In this document: one piece after another, positions 7,536-14,589 of the stretch
How the letters are laid out: each line of letters starts with the position of its first letter
How positions within the stretch are numbered: position 1 is the first letter of the stretch
DNA from: an uncultured Oleispira sp.
GTDB lineage: Bacteria > Pseudomonadota > Gammaproteobacteria > Pseudomonadales > Oceanobacteraceae
Assembly (NCBI GenBank): GCA_913019965.1
Contig: CAJVZR010000035.1
Span: 1 to 42,192, forward strand
Length of the DNA: 42,192 nucleotides
Direction of reading: 5' to 3'
Notes under the pieces: generated by a model
What the model was told of the DNA's origin: nothing
What the model saw: only the letters and a program-made list of their open reading frames with translations
Databases searched by the model: none
Made by a program: the position numbers and the translations under genes

Positions 7536-8765
7536 ATGAGCCAAACTTCTCTTGATAAAAGCAAAATCAAGTTCCTACTACTTGAAGGTGTACACCAGAG
7601 CGCTGTAGATACATTGACCGCTGCTGGTTATAGCAACATCGACTACGTAAAGTCGGCCTTGCCTGAAGACGAATTAAAAGAGCGCATCAAAGACGCGCAT
7701 TTCGTTGGTATCCGTTCACGTACTCAATTAACCGCTGACATCTTCGATTCAGCTGAAAAGTTAATTGCTGTGGGTTGTTTCTGCATCGGTACTAACCAGG
7801 TTGACCTAAAAGCGGCAACTGAGCGTGGTATTTGTGTATTTAACGCGCCTTATTCCAATACTCGTTCTGTTGCTGAACTGTCTTTGGCCCAAGCGATCTT
7901 ATTGATGCGCGGCGTACCTGAGAAAAGTGCTCAGTGTCACCGTGGCGAGTGGGTTAAGTCTGCCGTTAACTCTTATGAGATCCGTGGTAAAAAGCTAGGT
8001 ATCGTCGGTTACGGCAGCATTGGTACTCAGCTTTCTGTAATGGCTGAATCTATGGGTATGGAAGTTTTCTTCTATGACGTAGTAACTAAGCTTCCTCTAG
8101 GTAACGCAACTCAGGTTGCGACCATGGAAGAGCTACTAGGCATGTCTGACGTAGTATCGCTACACGTTCCAGAAACAGCTGCGACTAAGTGGATGATGGG
8201 CCCAGAGCAATTCGCTCAGATGAAGCAAGGTTCTATTATAATGAACGCTTCTCGCGGTACGGTAGTTGATATCGATGCCCTAGCAGACGCGGTTCGCAGT
8301 AAGAAGCTATTAGGCGCTGCGGTAGACGTATTCCCAGTTGAGCCTCGCTCAAACGACGAAGAATTCATTACACCATTACGTGAGTTCGATAACGTGATTC
8401 TTACTCCACACGTTGGTGGCTCTACCATGGAAGCGCAAGCTAACATCGGTTTAGAAGTCGCTGAGAAGCTAGGTAAGTACAGCGATAACGGTACGACTAT
8501 CTCTGCTGTTAACTTCCCTGAAGTTGCATTGCCGGCGCACCCTGATCAACACCGTATCTTGCACGTTCACCAGAACGTTCCAGGTATCATGAACGCGATC
8601 AACTCAGTGCTTGCTGAAAACAACATCAACATCAGTGGTCAGTACTTACAAACCTTCGGCGACGTAGGTTATGTAGTGATCGACGTTGATGCTGACGTGA
8701 GTGAGCTAGCCCTTGAGAAAATCCAGAACGTTGACGGTACTATTAAAGTACGTCGCTTGTTCTAA
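7536..8765 (+). CDS. serA: D-3-phosphoglycerate dehydrogenase
   Basis: SerA oxidises 3-phosphoglycerate to 3-phosphohydroxypyruvate, committing carbon to serine. The 409-residue product matches the E. coli-type enzyme. It has a substrate/catalytic domain, a Rossmann NAD site (KLGIVGYGSIGTQLS), the conserved NASRGTVVD and DVFPVEP segments, the catalytic His in LTPHVGGST, and a C-terminal ACT domain (HVHQNVPGIMNAINSVLAE) for serine feedback. This enzyme type also reduces 2-oxoglutarate to D-2-hydroxyglutarate, which explains the divergent neighbour. Tandem hairpins follow the gene. Confidence 0.96.
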   Translation: MSQTSLDKSKIKFLLLEGVHQSAVDTLTAAGYSNIDYVKSALPEDELKERIKDAHFVGIRSRTQLTADIFDSAEKLIAVGCFCIGTNQVDLKAATERGICVFNAPYSNTRSVAELSLAQAILLMRGVPEKSAQCHRGEWVKSAVNSYEIRGKKLGIVGYGSIGTQLSVMAESMGMEVFFYDVVTKLPLGNATQVATMEELLGMSDVVSLHVPETAATKWMMGPEQFAQMKQGSIIMNASRGTVVDIDALADAVRSKKLLGAAVDVFPVEPRSNDEEFITPLREFDNVILTPHVGGSTMEAQANIGLEVAEKLGKYSDNGTTISAVNFPEVALPAHPDQHRILHVHQNVPGIMNAINSVLAENNINISGQYLQTFGDVGYVVIDVDADVSELALEKIQNVDGTIKVRRLF

Positions 8766-8786
8766 GATCTATTTTAAAGGTCTTGC

Positions 8787-8814
8787 ATTAATGCTGGTAT
8801 AAATCAGCATTAAT
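8787..8814 (+). terminator. First hairpin after serA
   Basis: A perfect 10-bp stem, ATTAATGCTG / CAGCATTAAT, with an 8-base loop. It is AT-rich, lacks a T-run and precedes the stronger terminator. Confidence 0.45.
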
Positions 8815-8867
8815 AAAAAAGCCGCAATAGAATTACTTTATTAAAGTAGATCTATTACGGCTTTTTT
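8815..8867. terminator. Bidirectional rho-independent terminator between serA and the LPP20-like gene
   Basis: A long hairpin (GCCGCAATAG pairing with CTATTACGGC, one mismatch, plus an inner ACTTTATTAAAGT dyad) is flanked by six A on the left and six T on the right. It can stop transcription from both converging genes. Confidence 0.85.
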
Positions 8868-8898
8868 GTTTGCGGTTAGCAAAGACAGTGCGGATCAC

Positions 8899-9300
8899 TT
8901 AGTTAGGCACTACCCAAACATAATATTCGTCACGCTGAGCGTCATAATAAAATTCTCTAACCTTAGCTTTCACTTTCTGGTTATTCACATTCGATGTTGT
9001 CTCTTTATTCATCAGAACGGATTCTTGACCGTTTACAACGCGTTCTTTAATCACCGCTACACTACTAACCTCAACACCTTGTTCAGCGGCTAAACGTTCG
9101 CGACCACGCTGAATCGCACACTCTTCTTGCTGATAACGACCACCAATATGAAAGCCACAAGAAGCCACAACACCTACCTCGGGATTAAACAACCATTGCG
9201 GCACGCCATTATTCACTGGCTGCTGGGCACAAGCCGTTAAAAAACTAAGCAAAATCATTAATTGCCATTTCGCTGAAGAAAAGCTCATCATTCCTCTCAT
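8899..9300 (-). CDS. Small lipoprotein, LPP20-like
   Basis: The 133-residue product has a signal peptide with a lipobox (LTAC, Cys24). The +2 residue is Ala, so outer-membrane sorting is expected. The mature part has the pattern PQWLFNPEVGVVASCGFHIGG, then a helical RGRERLAAEQGVEV stretch and a C-terminal YYVWVV strand. This resembles the LPP20 fold of FlgP-type and related lipoproteins. AAGGA sits eight bases before the ATG at 9300. It is divergent from a second LPP20-like lipoprotein. The function is unknown; a partner role in an envelope assembly is inference. Confidence 0.75.
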   Translation of the reverse strand: MRGMMSFSSAKWQLMILLSFLTACAQQPVNNGVPQWLFNPEVGVVASCGFHIGGRYQQEECAIQRGRERLAAEQGVEVSSVAVIKERVVNGQESVLMNKETTSNVNNQKVKAKVREFYYDAQRDEYYVWVVPN

Positions 9301-9427
9301 TCAATCCATCCTTTATTTGTTATCAGATACCTTACGGCCTAGTGTAGTAATTTATTCAGCCTTAAGCTATGCTCACTTTCACTAGATTAATAACTATCTT
9401 CGTTTATCACACTTCAAGGAGAAGAAG

Positions 9428-10012
9428 ATGAAACTTCGTTCATTATTTACTGCAACAGCAGCAACTTTTTTAGTCGCTTGTGGCTCAACTCAGCCTGTAC
9501 CACAACAACCAGTTGCTAGCTGCGTATTCGCTGATGGCTCTAATCAGCCTGCTCCTGAATGGGTTTGTGGCGCTCCTGTTAACGGTATCGATCTTTCTGC
9601 CGTTGGTTATGCTGACAAGTCTGGCGCTGGCGCTAACTTCATGAAGCAAATGGCTGCTACTGCTGCTCGTGTTGAATTGGCTCAAACTATGAAAGTTGAA
9701 GTTCAAAACATGATCAAACAGTATTCTGAAACAACAGGCGCTGGCGATAGCGAAACAGTTGATCAGGTAAATACTTCGGTTACTAAGCAGATCACCAAAG
9801 AAACTCTAATTGGCTCTCGTATCTTTCGTCAGATGCCAACCCCAACGGGCGGCATCGTGGTCTTAGTTGGTCTAGCACCAGAAATCGTAGGTAACATTGC
9901 TGAGCAAGCACTTAAAACTTCTATGAAGAATGAGCGTGCGTTATGGCAGAAGTTCCAAGCAGGTAAAGCTCAAGATGAGCTAGCCGCTGAAATTGCGAAC
10001 ATGAATAACTAA
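9428..10012 (+). CDS. LPP20-family lipoprotein
   Basis: The 194-residue lipoprotein has lipobox LVAC (Cys18, +2 Gly). The LPP20-type core follows: PEWVCGAPVNGIDLSAVGYADKS (read across two lines of helices and strands), then a long helix rich in Ala/Glu (MAATAARVELAQTMKVEVQNM). The C-terminal strand is GGIVVLVGL. A very strong ribosome site (AAGGAGA) precedes the ATG and codon choice is strongly biased, suggesting high expression. It is followed by its own terminator, so it is probably monocistronic. LPP20 proteins include flagellar outer-membrane proteins, but no flagellar genes adjoin. The substrate or partner is unknown. Confidence 0.85.
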   Translation: MKLRSLFTATAATFLVACGSTQPVPQQPVASCVFADGSNQPAPEWVCGAPVNGIDLSAVGYADKSGAGANFMKQMAATAARVELAQTMKVEVQNMIKQYSETTGAGDSETVDQVNTSVTKQITKETLIGSRIFRQMPTPTGGIVVLVGLAPEIVGNIAEQALKTSMKNERALWQKFQAGKAQDELAAEIANMNN

Positions 10013-10025
10013 TATTGTTACTCAT

Positions 10026-10056
10026 AAAAAAAACCGGCCTAGTGTCGGTTTTTTTT
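10026..10056 (+). terminator. Rho-independent terminator after the LPP20 lipoprotein gene
   Basis: A stem ACCGGC / GTCGGT (one G-U pair) with loop CTAGT is flanked by eight A upstream and eight T downstream. The ends are nearly symmetric, so it may work on both strands. Confidence 0.9.
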
Positions 10057-10100
10057 GCTTTCGATTTTCTACAGAGCTAATCCACTAAAAGGTTTACCCA

Positions 10101-11633
10101 ATGAGCAAGTTATTCACTCGCAACCTCATTCTTACTTCATTAATTTTTGCAGCGCCTTTAGCCAGCTTTCATAGCCTAGCGGCCGATTCGGAATATGAGC
10201 AATGGTTAAAACAAACCAAATCCGAATTCCAGAATTATTTAGATGAAAATGATAAAGCGTTTATTGGCTTTCTAAATAAGCAGTGGAAGGAAGTCGATGT
10301 CGAAAAGCCAGTAAAGCGTGACCCTGCACCTAAACCGTTAGATATCCCTGTTGCTAAGCCGATTGCCGTGGTGGATAAACCTAGCGAAAATAAAATCCCT
10401 GCTGTAAAACCAACGATTATTAAGCCTGTCATTATTGTTGAGCCAACGATAAAGCAAGAACCTGAAATCGAAAAAACCGTAATAACAGAAAGAGAGATAT
10501 CAAAGAAAAAAATTGAAGTTAAAAAAGACTTCAATATGCGCACGGTAAAATTTGATTTCTTTGGTGAAGAAATTTCGATTGAATATCATAAGAACTTAAA
10601 ACAAAGTTTCCGCAATAAAATCAGCAACAATTCTATAGCTGAATATTGGAAAGCCCTCGCATCCCAGCCTCATAAAGACGTTATTGAACAGCTTTCCACA
10701 ACGGCTAAAAATTTAAAATTAAATGATTGGGGAAGCGCATTATTATTCGATCAATTTGCCCGTGAATTACAAGGCTCAAATCAATACAATCAGAGCAGCC
10801 GTCAGTTAACCTCTTGGTTTTTACTGGTTAAAGCCGGATATAATGCTCGTGTCGCATATAACGATAAAGTATTCTTATTAATGCCATCCAAACAGCAGCT
10901 ATTTGGTACAACGTATTTCACCTTTGATAAGCAGCGTTTCTATTCAGTTTCTTTAAACAAAGAAAGCATGAAGCCAGGTAAAGTTTTCACCTATGGTGGT
11001 AAGCATACCTCAGGGCAACGCAATTTAGATTTTTCAAAACCTAATAGTTTCATTGCTAATAAGCACATAGCAAAACGCGACCTTTCATTTAGCTATGGTG
11101 GCAAGAAGTATCAAATTGATGTTGATTACCCTAGAGACATGGTTAATTTTTTCAGTACTTTTCCTCAGTTAGAATTAAAGAATTATTTTGCCGCAGGGAT
11201 GCCGAAGAAGACGGCGTTTAGTTTATTAACTCAACTGAAGCCGATTTTAGAAGGACAAACCGAAACCGAAGCGGTTAACCGCTTATTACGTTTTGTACAA
11301 ACGGCCTTTAAATACAAAACTGATGATGATCAATTCCGCCAAGAGAATTATCTGTTTCCTCTAGAAACGCTGCACTACCCTTATTCAGACTGTGAAGATC
11401 GAGCCGCCTTATTTGCTTGGTTAACGGAATCGCTATTAAAGCTAGATGTCGTCATACTCGACTTTCCTGGGCACATTGCTACCGCGGTAGAGTTTAGCCA
11501 ACCCATTGCCGGTGATAGTTGGAAATTCAAAGGTAAACGCTATACCGTTGCAGACCCAACTTATGTGAATGCAAATGCGGGTATGACTATGCCACAATAC
11601 AAGGGAAAGTCGCCTAAGCTCGTAGCTTTCTAA
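10101..11633 (+). CDS. Periplasmic transglutaminase-fold protein with Lys/Pro-rich linker
   Basis: The 510-residue product has a signal peptide (cleavage near Ala27-Ala28). A charged N-terminal helix follows, then a low-complexity Lys/Pro/Val linker (about residues 70-145) of the kind that spans the periplasm. The remainder is globular and ends in a transglutaminase-like papain-fold domain. Its triad is complete: Cys431 (YSDCEDRA), His458 (FPGHIATA) and Asp485 (VADPTYV). It could cleave or crosslink an envelope protein. It sits between the LPP20 lipoprotein and a Sel1-like secreted protein, so a shared envelope task is plausible. I do not know a characterised homologue. Confidence 0.8.
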   Translation: MSKLFTRNLILTSLIFAAPLASFHSLAADSEYEQWLKQTKSEFQNYLDENDKAFIGFLNKQWKEVDVEKPVKRDPAPKPLDIPVAKPIAVVDKPSENKIPAVKPTIIKPVIIVEPTIKQEPEIEKTVITEREISKKKIEVKKDFNMRTVKFDFFGEEISIEYHKNLKQSFRNKISNNSIAEYWKALASQPHKDVIEQLSTTAKNLKLNDWGSALLFDQFARELQGSNQYNQSSRQLTSWFLLVKAGYNARVAYNDKVFLLMPSKQQLFGTTYFTFDKQRFYSVSLNKESMKPGKVFTYGGKHTSGQRNLDFSKPNSFIANKHIAKRDLSFSYGGKKYQIDVDYPRDMVNFFSTFPQLELKNYFAAGMPKKTAFSLLTQLKPILEGQTETEAVNRLLRFVQTAFKYKTDDDQFRQENYLFPLETLHYPYSDCEDRAALFAWLTESLLKLDVVILDFPGHIATAVEFSQPIAGDSWKFKGKRYTVADPTYVNANAGMTMPQYKGKSPKLVAF

Positions 11634-11649
11634 TTATTAATTTTAATAA

Positions 11650-11677
11650 TTGATAATACACTAAATTCTGCTATTAT
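11650..11677 (+). promoter_or_regulatory. Sigma-70-like promoter before the Sel1-like gene
   Basis: TTGATA (11650) and TATTAT (11672) are 16 bases apart, in AT-rich DNA 24 bp ahead of the first ATG. This would give the Sel1-like gene its own transcript. Confidence 0.5.
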
Positions 11678-11700
11678 CGCGCGCATCAAAAACATGTGTA

Positions 11701-13014
11701 ATGGATTATACAATGCGCGCTTACCTCTTTTTATTCCTCTCGATATTGACCTTATCGCTAACGGTCTCCGCTGATAATAAAAGTTATAAATCTTTTAGCC
11801 ATCTTACTAAGGAAGAAAGCAAGGCCACAACCATATTTATAGATCACGAAAGATTTAAAAGAATAACACCTCCTCAAAATGATTTTATTCCACTAACAGG
11901 AAGGGTTTCAACACTTTTCGGGAAGTGCCAAGAAACCAGTACCATGTTGGTATTCTCTCAAGACATGGATGCTTTGCTTGATCGCTGCCGACGATCATTT
12001 GAGGCCGGTGCTGCAGATTCATATTTCCTGATTGGTGAGCACCTCATGAGTGCTGAATGGACTGCTCCAGATTACCATCAAGCTGTCGAGTATTTATTAA
12101 AGGCAGCTAACGCAGGCAGTCGAGAAGCAAAACGTAAACTCATTACTTACTACACCCACCCCTTAATGCCCACGCGGGATAGTTTTCGAGCGCTAACCTT
12201 TGCGAAAGAATTATCAACATCTGGCTTTCTTTGGGATGAATTTCGCTATGCCACATTACTATCGCTAGACAATAATAAAGAACAAGCTTTACAAGGTTAT
12301 CGGTCACTTTTAAAACTTGCGAATGATGGTTATCAGAATGCTAAAGCAATGGCTGCCTTGGCTCTAGTTCTCCAAGGCCCTTTAAACAGCCTAGAGGCCG
12401 CACGTAATTTGTTTGACATACCACAAGACGCCTATCATATTGACCTAGTTCACGCGAAATTAGTTTTTTTAGTCGTTGATAATAATCTTGAGAGCGCACG
12501 CGATACTTTAGAAGACTGTTACGTCACCAGTTTTTTATGCTCAAATATTTATTTTCATTTTTTACAAAAAGGAATTGGCGGTAATATAAATATATCAAAG
12601 GCAAATGATATTCTAGAGTATATTAATGACAGAAGAAGTATCTCAGCTAAATTATTTTACGCTTGGGTTAAAGCGACTGCGAAAGAAAGTACTATATATA
12701 ATCCTGTTTTAGCTAGACAGGTATTAAACAAAATTCCTGATTACAAACGTCAACTTCCACATTCAATGGATACTATTGCAGCGATTTATGCAGCTAATGG
12801 TGATTTCGAACTCGCTACTGAACTCCAGACTCAGGTTGTAGATATGACTAGAGGAAAAGGATTAGGTGATACATTTGAGCGCATGAAAAGTCGACTATAT
12901 TCCTACAAAAAAAATGAGCGTTGGATCGATGATGGTAACGCTTATTCCTATATAGAAAGATTCAAAGAGCTAAAGAACATTACACATATTGATACCGAAA
13001 TTGCTGCCCTATAA
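11701..13014 (+). CDS. Secreted Sel1/TPR-like repeat protein
   Basis: The 437-residue product has a signal peptide (hydrophobic YLFLFLSILTLSLTV, cleavage near Ser-Ala-Asp) and then all-helical repeats. The clearest Sel1-type unit is AADSYFLIGEHLM...DYHQAVEYLLKAANAGSREAKRKL (about residues 105-150). Later units are degenerate (AIYAANGDFELATELQTQV). Such proteins act as periplasmic scaffolds. ATG 11701 or ATG 11713 could be the start; the second gives a more usual signal peptide. Three cysteines around residues 270-282 could form a disulfide. The neighbouring transglutaminase and LPP20 genes suggest a common envelope complex, which is inference. Confidence 0.75.
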   Translation: MDYTMRAYLFLFLSILTLSLTVSADNKSYKSFSHLTKEESKATTIFIDHERFKRITPPQNDFIPLTGRVSTLFGKCQETSTMLVFSQDMDALLDRCRRSFEAGAADSYFLIGEHLMSAEWTAPDYHQAVEYLLKAANAGSREAKRKLITYYTHPLMPTRDSFRALTFAKELSTSGFLWDEFRYATLLSLDNNKEQALQGYRSLLKLANDGYQNAKAMAALALVLQGPLNSLEAARNLFDIPQDAYHIDLVHAKLVFLVVDNNLESARDTLEDCYVTSFLCSNIYFHFLQKGIGGNINISKANDILEYINDRRSISAKLFYAWVKATAKESTIYNPVLARQVLNKIPDYKRQLPHSMDTIAAIYAANGDFELATELQTQVVDMTRGKGLGDTFERMKSRLYSYKKNERWIDDGNAYSYIERFKELKNITHIDTEIAAL

Positions 13015-13104
13015 CCCATCATTCAAAGGTAATTAGTTGCTTTATCAAGCGCAAACATTATCCTGTGCCTCACAAGTTATAAGTTGATTACTGAGAGCAC
13101 TCCC

Positions 13105-13752
13105 ATGCCATTACAAGTCGCCATTGTCCCTGTGACACCTTTCCAGCAAAATTGCAGCATCATCATGTGCGAAGAAACTAAACAAGCCGCTGTGGTTGAT
13201 CCAGGCGGTGAAGTGGAGCGCATAGTGGCCCAAGCTGAAGCGATGGGAGCAAGCATCACTAAAATTCTATTAACCCACGCTCACTTAGATCATGTTGGTG
13301 GCACCTTAGAATTAGCTAAATTAAAAGATTTGAAAATCGAAGGACCGCACCTTGGGGACAAGTTCTGGCTGGATATGTTGCCACAACAATCTCAGATGTT
13401 TGGTTTTCCACCCGCCCAAAGTTTTCTCCCAAATCGCTGGTTAGCAGAAGGTGAAACCGTCACTGTAGGCAATGTGACTTTAGATGTAATCCATACTCCG
13501 GGTCATACTCCAGGGCACGTGATTTTTCATAGCCAAGACGATCAGTTGGCTTTAGTTGGCGATGTATTATTTCAAGGTTCGATTGGTCGTACAGACTTCC
13601 CACAAGGGAATCATGACGAACTAGTGGCTTCTATCCGCAATAAACTGTTCCCACTAGGGGATGATATTACGTTTGTGCCAGGACACGGGCCGAATTCCAC
13701 CTTCGGTATTGAAAAGCGTACAAATCCATTTGTCGCGGGTAAAGCAGGCTAG
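13105..13752 (+). CDS. ycbL: Metallo-beta-lactamase-fold hydrolase, YcbL (glyoxalase II-like)
   Basis: The 215-residue product has the full metallo-hydrolase set: THAHLDHVGG (HxHxDH), HTPGHTPGHV, LVGDVLFQGSIGRTD with the bridging Asp, and VPGHGPNS. It is a single-domain protein without the C-terminal helical substrate domain of GloB, matching E. coli YcbL in length and motifs. YcbL-type enzymes are type II glyoxalases or related thioester hydrolases. ATG 13105 preceded by TGAGAG is preferred over the in-frame TTG at 13084, because the family begins MPLQVAIVPVTPFQQN. Confidence 0.92.
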   Translation: MPLQVAIVPVTPFQQNCSIIMCEETKQAAVVDPGGEVERIVAQAEAMGASITKILLTHAHLDHVGGTLELAKLKDLKIEGPHLGDKFWLDMLPQQSQMFGFPPAQSFLPNRWLAEGETVTVGNVTLDVIHTPGHTPGHVIFHSQDDQLALVGDVLFQGSIGRTDFPQGNHDELVASIRNKLFPLGDDITFVPGHGPNSTFGIEKRTNPFVAGKAG

Positions 13753-13778
13753 CTCTCTATTTGAGCCACGTTGAGATA

Positions 13779-13805
13779 AGCTGGGTATTCACTTAATACT
13801 CAGCT
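13779..13805. terminator. Hairpin after ycbL
   Basis: AGCTGGGTATT pairs with AATACTCAGCT (11 bp, one G-T) around loop CACTT. Only a weak T-rich tail follows. It lies between the convergent ycbL and the 72-residue gene. Confidence 0.55.
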
Positions 13806-13832
13806 CTTAATTCAATATTCAGCTCTTAGTTA
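13795..13832. repeat. Short tandem repeat, two 19-bp copies
   Basis: AATACTCAGCTCTTAATTC is followed at once by AATATTCAGCTCTTAGTTA, differing at a few bases. The second copy runs into the stop of the 72-residue gene. Confidence 0.6.
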
Positions 13833-14044
13833 AATACCCAGAACTCTGCATCATAATCCAAAGCATCTTCACCAAGAATATCTTCTAGTGGATAACGTTC
13901 AGTATGTGCTGTATTGCTGGTATACGCTTCTACATTAACGACGATGTCGCCATTTTCATCTTCAAAAATGATGCTGGTATTTTTAACGGCTTTTTGAATC
14001 TTTTTGCGTACGTTACTCGTAATCGCAATTTCTTGAATGTTCAT
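13826..14044 (-). CDS. Hypothetical 72-residue acidic protein
   Basis: The complete frame starts with ATG at 14044, preceded by AGAGAG about eight bases away. The product has a basic N-terminal helix (SNVRKKIQKAVKN), a beta segment (TSIIFEDENGDIVVNVEAY) and an acidic tail (EDILGEDALDYDAEFWVFN) ending in aromatic residues. I do not recognise the family. It lies downstream of rpmE on the same strand, but the rpmE terminator separates them. Coding-like composition and a plausible ribosome site support it; no function can be offered. Confidence 0.6.
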   Translation of the reverse strand: MNIQEIAITSNVRKKIQKAVKNTSIIFEDENGDIVVNVEAYTSNTAHTERYPLEDILGEDALDYDAEFWVFN

Positions 14045-14091
14045 AGTCGACTCTCTTTATAAACAAAAAAACTTGGGCAATAAATCTTAGG

Positions 14092-14139
14092 CAAAAAAAA
14101 ACCGCGCCTGAGTTGCTATTGAAGCATCCCAATGCACGG
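14092..14139 (-). terminator. Rho-independent terminator of rpmE
   Basis: On the minus strand CCGTGC pairs with GCGCGG (one wobble), enclosing a loop with its own small ATTG/CAAT stem, and is followed by nine T. Confidence 0.75.
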
Positions 14140-14186
14140 CTTTCTTGAAGCATTCTTCTGCAAGAGAAGAATCAGGGAAACAAGAA

Positions 14187-14396
14187 TTACTTCTTGAAGC
14201 CACCGAAACGCTTCTGGAATTTGTCGATACGACCGCCAGTATCAACAGTCTTCTGCTTACCAGTATAGAAAGGGTGGCAAGAAGAACATACGTCTAGGTG
14301 GATAGTACCTGTACGAGTTGATTTAGTTGTGAACGTGTTACCGCAAGTACAAGTTGCTGCTAGTTCAGCGTATTCTGGGTGGATACCAGCTTTCAT
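14187..14396 (-). CDS. rpmE: 50S ribosomal protein L31, zinc-binding form
   Basis: The 69-residue L31 begins [11 protein letters not shown] and keeps the four cysteines of the C+ form: CTCGN near residues 16-18 and [11 protein letters not shown] near 37-40. It is thus the Zn-dependent version and not the YkgM-type replacement. The C-terminus [12 protein letters not shown] is typical. The gene is divergent from priA, a common gammaproteobacterial arrangement. Confidence 0.97.
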   Translation of the reverse strand: MKAGIHPEYAELAATCTCGNTFTTKSTRTGTIHLDVCSSCHPFYTGKQKTVDTGGRIDKFQKRFGGFKK

Positions 14397-14460
14397 AAGT
14401 CACCTATTATTTGCAAAAGTGCCGCTCTCTCCAGCAGTGAGATTCTTACACTGGAGTACC
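14397..14460 (-). promoter_or_regulatory. Structured 5' leader of rpmE, candidate L31 autoregulatory element
   Basis: On the minus strand, just upstream of the rpmE ribosome site, CTCCAG (plus-strand 14451-14456) pairs with CTGGAG (14429-14434). Inside them, CAGTG and CACTG form a second stem. rpmE leaders that bind L31 and repress translation are known in gammaproteobacteria. This hairpin is in the right place, but I have not compared it with the consensus. Confidence 0.4.
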
Positions 14461-14589
14461 GCACGAAAGTATTGAATTAACGGATAAACCGCCAAGTCAA
14501 TGATTTGGACCGCGAATGATACCAGAGGGATTTGTACAGACAAGTACTTTCCATCGGATTTTATCCACAAACCCTGTAAACTAGCGATC

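Noticed and set aside
9333..10045. Shared CGGCCTAGTGT string before and after the LPP20 gene
   Set aside because: Eleven bases of identity, one copy inside a terminator loop; this is within chance for a window this size.
13795..13832. CRISPR-like or larger satellite array
   Set aside because: Only two imperfect 19-bp copies without spacers.
14500..14589. N-terminal extension of PriA from ATG 14500
   Set aside because: The 30 extra residues do not resemble PriA; the family begins near ATG 14590, and the stretch is needed for the rpmE/priA promoters.
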